Positions 1-9,097 of a DNA stretch of 64,000 bases are shown in pieces. The notes under the pieces are model-generated. The model was not told the origin of the DNA and made no database searches. It saw only the letters and a program-made list of their open reading frames with translations. Origin of the DNA: Providencia rettgeri (GTDB lineage Bacteria; Pseudomonadota; Gammaproteobacteria; Enterobacterales; Enterobacteriaceae); assembly GCA_900455085.1 (NCBI GenBank), contig UGTZ01000001.1:960501-1024500 (forward strand). The letters are read 5' to 3'. Each line of letters opens with the position of its first letter. Position 1 is the stretch's first letter. Made by a program: the position numbers and the translations under genes.

Positions 1-1595
1 AAAAATTTATTATTATTCGTGCTTCTAATGATGAATCTTATAAGGCAGCTTTTGATTTTTTCTCTGAGGAGCAAATACCCGATTTATTTGTTGCTGAAGA
101 CATTGAAAAAGCTAGTTTTTTAACCCAAGCTAGTTTTTTTTGGTAGTGAAGGTGATTGCCCTGCAATTTTTGCTTTAAGTGGTAACATTCCTCCGATACT
201 AAAAGGGTTACATTGTTTCCCAATGAACTATGCACAATTAGGGTTGGAAGTGGTCGATGAACTGATGAGAGAAGATCACGCAAAGAAAACGGTGGGGAAG
301 AATACTGTCTACGTTCGTAATCAAAGTGGTAACCTTTATACGGCAACATCGGCAATAATTACTGACAATAAATCCGATCCAACCTTAAATTTACTCATTT
401 TACCCAGCCCTTCAACAAACGCACTTAAAAAGCTACTGCCACATTTTTATCGACAAACAGGAATTAAGGTTAATTTAGCAGTTTATCCTTATGATGAAGT
501 TTACCAAATTTTAGGGCAGCTCCATTTACATCCTTATTATGATTTACTACGTATCGATATGGCCTGCTTTCCTTGGTTTGCGGAACGCATCTTGCAACCG
601 TTAGATAAAGTCGGGAATGGGGTGACTGATTTATTAAGTAACTTTTCCTTACCAACACAGCAAAAATTTAGTTTGGTGAATGATACTGCTTATGCAATGC
701 CATTTGATGCCAGTGCACAAATGTTATTTTATCGTAAAGATCTCTTTGAAGATCCTATTTTAAAAAGAATGTATTACGAGAAAACAGGAACAAGAACTAA
801 CAGTACCGACTTCTTTTGATGAATACGATCAGGTAACCCAATTTTTTACAGAGCTACATGAAGAAGGTGAGTTTTTACGGCCTATCGGTGCATCAACGAC
901 GTTAGGCAGTGCGGGGTTAATTGCCACTGAGTACTTATTAAGGTATTACGCGGCAGGAGGAAAGTTAATAAGTAATGGTAATATTCCTAGATTAGAAATG
1001 CCATTAGCGGGTCAGGTATTAGATGAATACCTCCACCAGGTTTCTATTACAGAAAATATTCATAATAAATGGTGGAGCGAATCAGTCGAACAATTTGAGC
1101 AAGGGAAACTTGCTATGCTGATTGCTTATATGAACCTATTTAACGATGTTGCTCACAGTAATATTTTCCCTAAAATTGGTTTTGCCCCTGTACCAGGGGG
1201 AGTCCCTCAATTGGGGGGTGGGGCATTAGGGGTATCTCGCTATAGCCAAAAAACACATTATGCAGAACAATTTTATCGTTGGCTTTATTCACCAATAGTA
1301 ATGGATCACCTCATTTTGTTGGGTGGAAACAGTAAATCATCAAGATTTCAGCCATAATCAAGAGGTTTGCTATCGCTACCCATGGATGCCACTGGCTTAT
1401 CAAGAAATAAATCGAGGTATCCGTGAATCTTCAATTCCAAACGGTAAGTTGTTTAATTTGCGCCAAGCTGAAGTCATTATTGGGCAAGGAATTACTAATG
1501 TTGTGAATAAAATCATGACTATAGATGAGGCGATTGAGTATATTAACCAGCGCTTATTGGTTGATACGCAAGGTGAGAGGCAAATAACGGGTTAA
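1..1595 (+). pseudogene. Broken sugar-type solute-binding / regulator-like protein (3' part, three frameshifts)
   Basis: The 5' end lies outside the window. Reading through three +1 shifts gives one continuous protein: frame 3 up to a T8 run at 134-141, frame 1 to about 789, frame 2 to about 1322, then frame 3 to the stop near 1595. The first ~100 residues look like the effector half of a LacI/periplasmic-binding-type domain. The rest resembles an ABC sugar-binding protein (pattern LNLLILPSPSTNALKKLLPHF, later GGALGVSRYS and YPWMPLAYQEINRGI). That order suggests a composite regulator with a binding-protein domain, but the DNA-binding part cannot be seen. All three shifts are single extra bases, so assembly error is as likely as true decay. 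Function is not certain. Confidence 0.55.
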
Positions 1596-1929
1596 TTGGT
1601 ATTTTAAATAAGCGGATAAACAAATGATAAGCTGTTACTAACTTTCAGTGTTATCCGCATAAGCTAGTTGCGATACAGGGCGTTTTGTTTAGTCATTTTT
1701 ACCGGTAGGTATAAAGCAAAAATAGCTTTTGAAGTAACCCTCAATTGCCCTCTTGGGAGGGTTCTCGGCATTTAGTAGCTGGTTTATGTATCTTTAATTC
1801 ATTTTTTTATTTCATTTCATTTTATAGGTTTAATAAACTTTCGATTTATCATTCGATTATTATTTAAAAAGAGTTATAGTAGTGATTAATTAATAAGTTA
1901 ATTAATCATAATATGATAGGTGAGTTATC
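1596..1929. other. Intergenic, AT-rich, no gene seen
   Basis: No credible coding frame. An imperfect hairpin with arms ACCCTC and GAGGGT lies near 1738-1762. The last 60 bases before ytcA are rich in TTAATTAAT-type sequence and probably hold the promoter of the ytcA-mdtNOP operon, although no clear -35/-10 pair can be fixed. Confidence 0.4.
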
Positions 1930-2211
1930 TTGAGCTTAATTAGAAAATATCGCCATATTATCAGCGTTAGCCTGCTATCCTTATTGTTAATGGGATGCAA
2001 CCAAGGACATTCCCCATTATTCCCAATGTTAGGCGCTTATTTCCCTTATTGGATGCTATGTGTCTTAATTGGATTGGTTGGCGCTATATTATTGCGTGTT
2101 GTTCTCGTTTATTTAGAAATTGATGATAAGTTACCTTTTCCTCTGATGTTTTACTTTGGTGTCTTGTTGACAATCTCTATTACCATATCCTTACTTTATT
2201 TTTCTCATTAA
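1930..2211 (+). CDS. ytcA: YtcA family small lipoprotein
   Basis: A 93-residue protein with a TTG start. Residues 1-23 form a lipoprotein signal ending in the lipobox LLLMGC, so Cys23 should be lipidated. Two hydrophobic segments follow (about residues 38-60 and 70-90), with the pattern GAYFPYWMLC typical of YtcA. In E. coli ytcA also lies next to mdtNOP, and here it ends 3 bp before mdtN, which supports the identification. Its role is unknown; by position it probably assists or accompanies the MdtNOP efflux system in the envelope. Start choice rests on the lipobox spacing. Confidence 0.8.
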   Translation: MSLIRKYRHIISVSLLSLLLMGCNQGHSPLFPMLGAYFPYWMLCVLIGLVGAILLRVVLVYLEIDDKLPFPLMFYFGVLLTISITISLLYFSH

Positions 2212-2214
2212 ATT

Positions 2215-3255
2215 ATGAATATAAAAAATAAAAAAAAGATAGCCGTCATTCTCACAATCGGCATGTTTGCGGCTTTATTACTATTACTATGGAAAAGCCT
2301 GCAATCATCGATTCTGAATCCACTAAGTGAAGAGGCCGTGATTGAGGCCAATAAAATTAACATTTCTTCTGTCGTTCCGGGACGGATAAGCCAGTTTTAT
2401 GTTAAAGAAAATCAGGAAGTCAAAAAAGGCGATCGATTATTTACGATTGACCCGACTATGTATGCTCTACGAGTGAACCAAGCTAAAGCCGAGTTACTTG
2501 TTGCAGAAGCGGCGTTAAGCAACAAGAAGAGAGTGATTGTCGCTGAAACATCAAATTCTGAAGTGGCTGAAGAGCAAATAAAACGTGCACAAGTTAACCT
2601 TGCACTGGCAACCCAGTCTTTAAAACGTTTAGAGCCATTGTTGGCGAAAGGTTTTGTTACCGCCCAACAAGTGGATGACGCCCGAACCTTAAAACGTGAT
2701 GCAGAAGTCAGCTTAAAACAAGCTCAAAAACAAAATGTGGCATCAGAAGCATTAATTAATAACACCAAATCTGAAGAAGCACTTGTTGAGTCATTAAAAA
2801 TATCACTCGCCATGGCTGAGTGGGAATTGGGTAACACGGAAATTAAGGCACCGAGTGATGGGTATATTGTTGGACTAACGATATCAGCGGGTGAGTTTGT
2901 CCTTTCAGGGCAATCTGTTTTTACCTTAATTGATACAGAGACATGGTTTGCGTCCGCATACTTTAAAGAAACAGAGTTAGATAACATCCAAATGGGCAGC
3001 TGTGCAGTTGTTTATTCAATGATTAATAACAAACAACCTATTAAAGGCCGAGTACAAGGTGCAGGTTGGGGAGTAATGTCTACTGATCTGTTGAATATAC
3101 CTCGAGACTTACCTTATGTCCCCAAGTCTTTAAATTGGGTGCGTGTTGAACAACGTTTTCCTGTGAGAGTAATTTTAGAAAATCCACCGAAAAATCTGAT
3201 GCGTGTTGGTGCGACTGCCACTGTTAATATTGTATCCCAAGATGATGACTGCTAA
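2215..3255 (+). CDS. mdtN: MdtN, membrane fusion protein of the MdtNOP efflux system
   Basis: A 346-residue HlyD/EmrA-type periplasmic adaptor. One N-terminal membrane anchor (about residues 8-28) precedes the first half of a biotinyl-lipoyl-like domain (SVVPGRISQFYVKENQEV, residues ~52-70). A long alanine/lysine-rich coiled coil spans about 85-200, and the second lipoyl half (APSDGYIVGLTISAGEFV) and a beta barrel follow. It should link the inner-membrane protein MdtO to the outer-membrane channel MdtP. It is second in a tight ytcA-mdtN-mdtO-mdtP operon, and its 3' end overlaps the mdtO start by 14 bp. E. coli MdtNOP is linked to resistance to puromycin, acriflavine and other dyes; substrates here are inferred. 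Confidence 0.88.
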   Translation: MNIKNKKKIAVILTIGMFAALLLLLWKSLQSSILNPLSEEAVIEANKINISSVVPGRISQFYVKENQEVKKGDRLFTIDPTMYALRVNQAKAELLVAEAALSNKKRVIVAETSNSEVAEEQIKRAQVNLALATQSLKRLEPLLAKGFVTAQQVDDARTLKRDAEVSLKQAQKQNVASEALINNTKSEEALVESLKISLAMAEWELGNTEIKAPSDGYIVGLTISAGEFVLSGQSVFTLIDTETWFASAYFKETELDNIQMGSCAVVYSMINNKQPIKGRVQGAGWGVMSTDLLNIPRDLPYVPKSLNWVRVEQRFPVRVILENPPKNLMRVGATATVNIVSQDDDC

Positions 3256-5110
3256 AGCTTTACTGGTTCTTCAACAAATAAAACAAGATTTGTTGCCATT
3301 TAATTTTCGTTTCGCGACAACATGGCGGATTGCTTTACTGTGCGCATTAATGGCTGGCATTGCGATGTTATACGAAATTCCAGAATCGGCGATTAGCTGC
3401 TATTTAATTATCTACCTTGTTAAAGCCAATGCGATTGAAAATATTCTGTTATGTATTGGTGTCATAGTGCTATGCAGTATAGCGGTCTGTGTGATCTTTA
3501 TATTGTTTAACTTTACGATTCAAAATGTGATGTTGCGCTTTTTCTTTATGGCCCTTTTCTCAGGGTTATTTATGTATTTGTCTTCAGCGAGCAGCCTTGG
3601 TGATGTCGGTAACTTAATTGCCCTTGTAATTGCATTTCTAATGACATTGATTGATGATGTTCCTTTTGGCGATGCCGCAACAAGAGGGCTTTTATACGCA
3701 CTATTAATGGCTGTATCCCCCATGTTATTGGTGGTTATCTTTAATTACTTTTTTGGGATTAGCCCTAAAAAATTATTAATGAATAAGCTAGCTGAGCGTT
3801 TTTTGGCTGCAAACCAATTTTTTTTAGGGAAAATGCCGTATTCAATTCAAATTAGTGAAGCTTTAAGTACGCAGGCTGAATGTAAACGGAACCTAATGCT
3901 CATCAAACTCTTTTTTCTAAAAGGAAAAAGGGAAATCCAGTGGCTAGATAGCATGGTTGATAATTCGTATGAAATACTGATCATGTCCTTAAATTTACCC
4001 GATGATACTTCTACTGAAATTCGTCTATTACTTGCGGAAAAATGTCAATTTATTGCGCAGTGTTTGGAAAAAAACCAAATTGAACAATTGGAAACGCTAA
4101 AAAGCGAAAAAAACAGTTACCTTGAAAACCAGAAAATACTGGCTGATTTTCAAGATATTCTATTTAAGAAGAAAGTGGGGAGTGACCCTAAAGCTAAAAA
4201 TCCCTTTTTTGTTAAAGACGCTTTTACAAATCCAAACCATAAATATTTCGCCATCAAAACAACCTGTGCTGCACTAATATGCTATGTTTTTTATGACTAT
4301 TTTGAATGGCAGGGGATCCACACAGCGATGATCACTTGCTACGTTGTTGCATTGACTTCTGTTGGTGAAACAGTACATAAGCTAACGCTGCGTATTATAG
4401 GGTGTTTAATTGGTGCATTAATCGGGGTTATTTCGATTGTGTATATTATCCCTCATTTATCCGATATTTTTAGCCTAATGATACTCATCTTTTTCTGTAT
4501 CTTGCCTGCTGCATGGGTGGCTGCGGGTAATGAGCGTATATCCTATGCAGGAGTCCAAGTTGGGCTGGCATTTTTATTAACCGTTCTTCATGGTTTTAAA
4601 CCGAGCTATGATCTGGATGTTGCTTCCGATAGGATCCTCGGTATCCTATTAGGTAATGTTGTCATGTACATTATGTTCACTAAAGTGTGGCCGGTCTCTA
4701 TCATGACTACAGTTAACTCTCAAATTAGAAATATTCTAGATAGTTATGCGGCACTTAAGTTAAAATCTTATGATAACAATGTCGAGGCTCTCAGTTTGGT
4801 TGCTGCAATCAATGAGGGCGTTATTAAAACAAAAGATGATATTAATTTATTGATGTTCGAAACCCACTTTAAAGATAAAGGGGGGGCTTTAACTCATTTC
4901 TTAAACCAATTCTTAACCAAGGTTTCAGTAGATAGTTACCAAAATTATTCATCTGAATTTATTCCTTTTAATCATAAAGATCATTTTGATTCGAATACAA
5001 ATTTAAAATCTGCCAGTGATTTGAAATATGATGTCTTAAATACGATACCTTCAACTTTATCGGCTCAAGAAAAAGAGCAAGTCATTAAAGAACTAGTGAG
5101 CGAGAAGTAA
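3242..5110 (+). CDS. mdtO: MdtO, FUSC-family inner-membrane component of MdtNOP
   Basis: About 622 residues. Two blocks of membrane helices (roughly residues 25-180 and 360-500) are separated by a soluble region and followed by a soluble tail, the layout of the FUSC/aromatic acid exporter family. The second block has the conserved stretches DAFTNPNHKYFAIKTTCAAL and GIHTAMITCYVV, which match MdtO. An earlier GTG at 3203 would lie deep inside mdtN. The ATG pair at 3242/3245 gives a normal N-terminus and only a 14-bp overlap, so I chose 3242. The stop overlaps the mdtP start by one base, so translation is probably coupled. Confidence 0.87.
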   Translation: MMTAKALLVLQQIKQDLLPFNFRFATTWRIALLCALMAGIAMLYEIPESAISCYLIIYLVKANAIENILLCIGVIVLCSIAVCVIFILFNFTIQNVMLRFFFMALFSGLFMYLSSASSLGDVGNLIALVIAFLMTLIDDVPFGDAATRGLLYALLMAVSPMLLVVIFNYFFGISPKKLLMNKLAERFLAANQFFLGKMPYSIQISEALSTQAECKRNLMLIKLFFLKGKREIQWLDSMVDNSYEILIMSLNLPDDTSTEIRLLLAEKCQFIAQCLEKNQIEQLETLKSEKNSYLENQKILADFQDILFKKKVGSDPKAKNPFFVKDAFTNPNHKYFAIKTTCAALICYVFYDYFEWQGIHTAMITCYVVALTSVGETVHKLTLRIIGCLIGALIGVISIVYIIPHLSDIFSLMILIFFCILPAAWVAAGNERISYAGVQVGLAFLLTVLHGFKPSYDLDVASDRILGILLGNVVMYIMFTKVWPVSIMTTVNSQIRNILDSYAALKLKSYDNNVEALSLVAAINEGVIKTKDDINLLMFETHFKDKGGALTHFLNQFLTKVSVDSYQNYSSEFIPFNHKDHFDSNTNLKSASDLKYDVLNTIPSTLSAQEKEQVIKELVSEK

Positions 5111-6594
5111 TGACAATGACCCAATCAATGAGATACGACAAAAAACGATATTTACTCATCTCGATATTCAGCATTTTTCTTGTCGGTTGTGTCGATACGA
5201 GCCGTTCATTTATGGATAAAGCGCCGCAGCCTTTACAATATGAAACTGACACATATATCTCTTCCCCTGAAGAGAATTTATATGCTGAACATAACGAAGT
5301 ATTTAAAGATCAATATGACCTAGCAAGCCTTATCGATGTTGCACAAAAAAATAATCCTGAAACACGTATTGCTTGGGAGCTTGCTAAAAAAGCCGCAACC
5401 AATGTGGGAATGGTTGAAAGTACCTATTTACCCGTTATAACTGCAACAGCATTAAGTGGCTATCAACGTGGAACATTGAAGTTACCACATAATGATTTAG
5501 TCGATAAAATTGATGTTTCTAACCATGTTTTTATCCCTGCGATAACGTTTCAATGGCTATTGTTTGATTTTGGTCAGCGAGGAGCATTAACTGATGCAGC
5601 CAAACATGCATCTTTAGCTTCTGACCTTAACTTTAATTTACTTCACCAAAAAATTATTCATGATGTAACCATTGCTTATTATGCTTATGGTGCAGCACAG
5701 AAAAAAACAAAAATAACTTATGAAGCTTTGGAGCGAAGCCAGCGTTTATTGTATGCCGTAGAGCAAAAAAAAGCGCGTGGGCTAGCAACCGTACTGGATG
5801 TTGCATTAGCGAAGCAGCAAGTTTCACAATTAGAGTTTCAGAACGTATTAGCTAAAGGGAAAGAAAGAGATCAATACCAATTATTACTCTCTACCATCGG
5901 TATATCTCCACTGAAAACAATTAATATTCAATATAATGATAACGATGTTTTGCCTGATAATATCGCACCGTTGACCCATGAACGGATCAGAAATGCGTTA
6001 GCCCAGCGCCCTGATGTGCTTGCTAACTATGAACTTACACTGGCAGCGATGAAAACGACCCAATCTGTGGAATCCGACTATTTCCCTAAAGTCTATTTAG
6101 CGGGGGCAGTCGCGGGGGGAAACAGCCGTTTAGATGTGCAAGGACTACCGGGTATCAACCAAAGTTCTTCATCTTCAAATATTTTGATAGGTATCAGTAT
6201 TCCGCTTTATGAAGGGGGAATAAGGCAAGCACGTATGAAGAATGCTCAGTCGGATATTCTTATTGCCCAAGAGAATTTGCGGAAAAGCCAAGAAATGGCG
6301 ATTCGAGAGATGAGTTTAACTGAGAATGCACTAAAATCAGCGGTTGAGGCCAATAAAGCGGCGAAAAACCTAGTCGAAACAACTCAATTAAGTTATACCG
6401 CCAGTGTTGATTTTTATAAAAATGGTTTAGGAACAGTGACTGAAATTAATGCCGCAGAAATTGCATTATTAACAGCCGAGCTTGCTCATATTGATTCTTA
6501 TACGGGTTCAGTTATTGCTGCTGTGGATTTAGCTTTTGCATTAGGTGAAATTGAAAGGGCTTTACCAAAATATGAAGACGCTACGATAAAATAG
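5110..6594 (+). CDS. mdtP: MdtP, outer-membrane efflux lipoprotein
   Basis: A 494-residue TolC-like outer-membrane factor of the NodT class. The signal sequence ends in a lipobox FLVGC (Cys at about residue 27), so the mature protein is probably lipid-anchored. Two repeated outer-membrane-efflux domains follow, each with long helices; GLATVLDVALAKQQV and GLGTVTEINAAEIALLTAEL are the typical repeats near each domain end. It is the last gene of the operon and starts on the TAATG of mdtO. It should form the exit duct for MdtN and MdtO. Confidence 0.88.
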   Translation: MTMTQSMRYDKKRYLLISIFSIFLVGCVDTSRSFMDKAPQPLQYETDTYISSPEENLYAEHNEVFKDQYDLASLIDVAQKNNPETRIAWELAKKAATNVGMVESTYLPVITATALSGYQRGTLKLPHNDLVDKIDVSNHVFIPAITFQWLLFDFGQRGALTDAAKHASLASDLNFNLLHQKIIHDVTIAYYAYGAAQKKTKITYEALERSQRLLYAVEQKKARGLATVLDVALAKQQVSQLEFQNVLAKGKERDQYQLLLSTIGISPLKTINIQYNDNDVLPDNIAPLTHERIRNALAQRPDVLANYELTLAAMKTTQSVESDYFPKVYLAGAVAGGNSRLDVQGLPGINQSSSSSNILIGISIPLYEGGIRQARMKNAQSDILIAQENLRKSQEMAIREMSLTENALKSAVEANKAAKNLVETTQLSYTASVDFYKNGLGTVTEINAAEIALLTAELAHIDSYTGSVIAAVDLAFALGEIERALPKYEDATIK

Positions 6595-6606
6595 GTTTAT
6601 GAGATA

Positions 6607-6636
6607 GCAGAAGATAACCTAGTATTTATCTTCTGC
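6607..6636. terminator. Hairpin between convergent mdtP and the amidase gene
   Basis: An 11-bp perfect stem (GCAGAAGATAA / TTATCTTCTGC) with an 8-base loop, 12 bp after the mdtP stop and just before the stop of the opposite gene. It lacks a strong T run on either side, so efficiency is uncertain; it may work for both genes. Confidence 0.6.
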
Positions 6637-6645
6637 GATTATAAA

Positions 6646-7662
6646 TTAATAAATGTCCAGTTGTTGAAATACAGGTTTTCCTGCACTACTAAATTGGCTA
6701 ATTGAATATTGGTTATAATTCATTTCGCCATAACCTCTAATATATATTACACCATTAGATAAATCAGATAAGCAGCTCCAAACAGTATATTCAGAAAGTA
6801 AACTATTTTGAGTGCCTTCTCCTTCCCCCATATTATCAACAGTCATATTTTTAGTACGGTCAAAATTATTCATAATGTGAGCGAGTGTAATCATAGCGTC
6901 TTTTGCATTGTCAACTTTTGGCGCATAAGTACTATAAAAAACCGCTCGAATGAAACGCCCAACAGATGTATCAGACGAAGGTAGATTTGATGTTGCAATA
7001 CCACTATCAGGTTGAGTAACTCGAATATTACCCAGTAAACTTGTTGATATATCTAGGTTTGATAACTGAGTATAATTATTCAGGTTTTTTAAATGCCATT
7101 GAAAATCAGGCCCATTAGTCATGACACGAGTAGGGTTATCAAAAACCTGTAATTTGCCATTTACGGCTTCAACAATAATGCTACCACCGTGTTTATCATA
7201 AAAAGCATAGTGGAATGGTGATGTTAAATTCCTAAAATTAACAAGAATAGGGGACCAAAAGTAACCATTTTCAACCGCTTTTTTAACGTCATCAACATGA
7301 CTAAAAAGGGATAAAGCCCATTCGCCTAATGCGGTAACAGGCAATGATAAATAATAGTTTTCCGGATTAATTGGCGTAAGCTCTGCTTCAGAAATCATAT
7401 TTGCACTAAACGTTAATCCTGCACTATTTAACCCTTGGAATATATTATGGTTATCTCCATCAAAATAAACTTCGGTCGTTATCGCAAGAATATCGAATTT
7501 AGATGTATAATTAATACCATTTTCCCCGTTAGGGGCTTTTTTCTGAAAAAAAGTATTCGCAGGATAATATGTTATCCAAGAGGGCAGGTCTTCCGTTAAT
7601 TCTAATGTTCGCCCTTGGTAAATATTATTTTGGCTATCTGTTATTGATAAACTCGTACACAT
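6646..7662 (-). CDS. Linear amide C-N hydrolase (choloylglycine hydrolase / penicillin V acylase family)
   Basis: A 338-residue Ntn-hydrolase. It begins Met-Cys, so removal of Met exposes the catalytic cysteine nucleophile. Other family residues are visible: Arg18 in GRTLEL, the Asn in MTNGPDFQWHLKNL, and the Arg in SSDTSVGRFIRAVF. Members cleave amides such as conjugated bile salts, penicillin V or N-acyl homoserine lactones; the substrate cannot be told from sequence. There is no signal peptide, although many Gram-negative members have one, so this one is predicted to be cytoplasmic. It faces the MdtNOP operon tail to tail and has no obvious partner gene. Confidence 0.8.
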   Translation of the reverse strand: MCTSLSITDSQNNIYQGRTLELTEDLPSWITYYPANTFFQKKAPNGENGINYTSKFDILAITTEVYFDGDNHNIFQGLNSAGLTFSANMISEAELTPINPENYYLSLPVTALGEWALSLFSHVDDVKKAVENGYFWSPILVNFRNLTSPFHYAFYDKHGGSIIVEAVNGKLQVFDNPTRVMTNGPDFQWHLKNLNNYTQLSNLDISTSLLGNIRVTQPDSGIATSNLPSSDTSVGRFIRAVFYSTYAPKVDNAKDAMITLAHIMNNFDRTKNMTVDNMGEGEGTQNSLLSEYTVWSCLSDLSNGVIYIRGYGEMNYNQYSISQFSSAGKPVFQQLDIY

Positions 7663-7837
7663 TCCATTTAACCTCGTTTTATGAAGTATTCGCGAATTTG
7701 TAGGCTACACTTCATTTCAATAAATGTGGGTCGTAAGGTAGCCAAATAAATATTACCTGATAATGAGGGGTATTTATATTGAAATTGTTTTTCAATAATA
7801 GGTGACCCATTAAAATAATAACAGAATCCCAATTAAG

Positions 7838-8658
7838 GGTACTGTTGCAAATAAAGTGGTGAGATTGAGTTTTTCAACTCGAAATGGGCTACATACCAAA
7901 GACTCGATTCACTAGGCGCATTTCGCTTAGCGGTTGAGCATAGTAACAAATGTTCAGCTTAACCCTTGCTAAGTGCATGCATTACCTCAATACCTTTAAT
8001 AGTCGCATGTGTCGTTTAATTGATTTAAATTCTAAGGTGGGATTTATCACGTGCTTCAATTTTCCATGACCGCATTCAATGACATTATTGTGAAATTTGA
8101 TTTGCCGTTGCTCTACATGTGTAGGGCATTTTCCTTCTTTTTTGAGAGGGTTAAGAGCTCGACTATAAGGTGAGGCTTTATCTGTATTGATAACCCTGAG
8201 GATTTGCCATTTCTAACTCGATTGAATATTTTTCTTAAAAACCGATAGGCAGCTTTGGTATTACGATGTGGTGAGAGGTAAAATTCAATGCTGTGCACTC
8301 GGCTATCGACAGCTCGGTAAAGGTACGTCCATTTCCCATTCACTTTGATATAAGTTCCGTTTAAATGCCAATTGTTGAGGTCGGAGGGACTACACCTATA
8401 CCAACATAACCGCTTTTCTATTTTTGGCGCATAACGTTGAATCCAGTGATAGATTGTCGTGTGAACTAAATTTACACCGCCATCAGCCAACATTTCCAGG
8501 CGTTCTTGATAACTGATACCGTATTTGCAGTACCAATGCATAGCTCAAAGGATGATAATACCTGTGAAATGACGAGCTTTAAATGCATTCACCAAACAAT
8601 TCTCAGTAACAAAATAATTAATTTAGCATACCTATTACTTAAATTTTGCAATAGTGCC
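7838..8658 (-). mobile_element. IS6-family (IS26-like) insertion sequence, inactivated
   Basis: An 821-bp element, close to the 820 bp of IS26. It is bounded by imperfect inverted repeats: GGTACTGTTGCAAAT at the left end and, read inward, GGCACTATTGCAAAA at the right end; the family consensus begins GGCACTGTTGCAAA. The flanking octamers (7830-7837 and 8659-8666) are not identical, so no target duplication remains. The transposase frame is broken at several places, so the copy is old and should not move by itself. It lies about 180 bp from the 3' end of tRNA-Phe. Confidence 0.85.
7959..8592 (-). pseudogene. IS6-family DDE transposase remnant
   Basis: Reading right to left, the protein starts near 8592 (VNAFKARHF, compare MNPFKGRHF in IS26). 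It hits a TGA where the family has Trp (IIL-stop-AMHWYCKYG) and then runs through HTTIYHWIQRYAPKIEKRL and GTYIKVNGKWTYLYRAVDSR. A frameshift falls near 8205, before INTDKASPYSRALNPLKKEG and VIECGHGKLKH, and another near the end, before KGIEVMHALSKG. The first catalytic Asp is replaced: NGTYIKV stands where IS26 has DETYIKV. The nonsense change and the altered catalytic motif show real decay, not only base-call errors. Confidence 0.82.
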
Positions 8659-8799
8659 AGATAAAGAGGGTACAAGATTCTATCGAACTAGTGTATACCC
8701 GCAATTGTACCTGTACAGGAGGGTTGATGTGGGTAGAGTCGAATAGAATTCAGTTGAGGTGAAACTGTGGCGGAGTGTTAATTTTAGCGGGCGTTACAA

Positions 8800-8828
8800 A
8801 CAAAAACAGACGTCATTTGACGTCTGTT
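8800..8828 (-). terminator. Intrinsic terminator of tRNA-Phe
   Basis: A 10-bp perfect stem ACAGACGTCA / TGACGTCTGT at 8806-8827 with a two-base loop. On the minus strand it is followed by a T-rich tract (TTTTTG). It lies just downstream of the tRNA-Phe gene. Confidence 0.85.
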
Positions 8829-8837
8829 GAGAATTAG

Positions 8838-8913
8838 TGGTGCCCGGACTCGGAATCGAACCAAGGACACGGGGATTTTCAATCCCCTGCTCTACCGACT
8901 GAGCTATCCGGGC
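8838..8913 (-). tRNA. tRNA-Phe (GAA)
   Basis: A 76-nt cloverleaf on the minus strand with encoded CCA. The acceptor stem is GCCCGGA/TCCGGGC, the D-arm AGCTCAGTCGGTAGAGC, the anticodon loop ATTGAAAATC carries GAA, and the T-loop is GGTTCGATTCC. tRNA-Phe genes are common integration sites for islands; the accessory stretch from 1 to 8.8 kb lies on its 3' side. Confidence 0.97.
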
Positions 8914-9097
8914 AACGGAGCGTATTAAACCTGATTTCATTGGTTGAGTCAAGGCGCTTTCAATAAACTTTTGACTGTATGCGCTTTTTTTCAACATGTT
9001 AGCCAGTTTTTAATCGAATATACATAAAATTATTAAGGTTAATAACAAATGCCAGCCTAAAAACCAATTTTGGCTGGCATGCAATATTGGAAAAATT

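Noticed and set aside
7830..8666. Eight-base target duplication around the IS6 copy
   Set aside because: The flanking octamers CAATTAAG and AGATAAAG are not identical.
8794..8997. Small protein across tRNA-Phe, and similar frames across the tRNA-Arg copies
   Set aside because: They are open frames that run through tRNA genes; their peptides are tRNA sequence translated.
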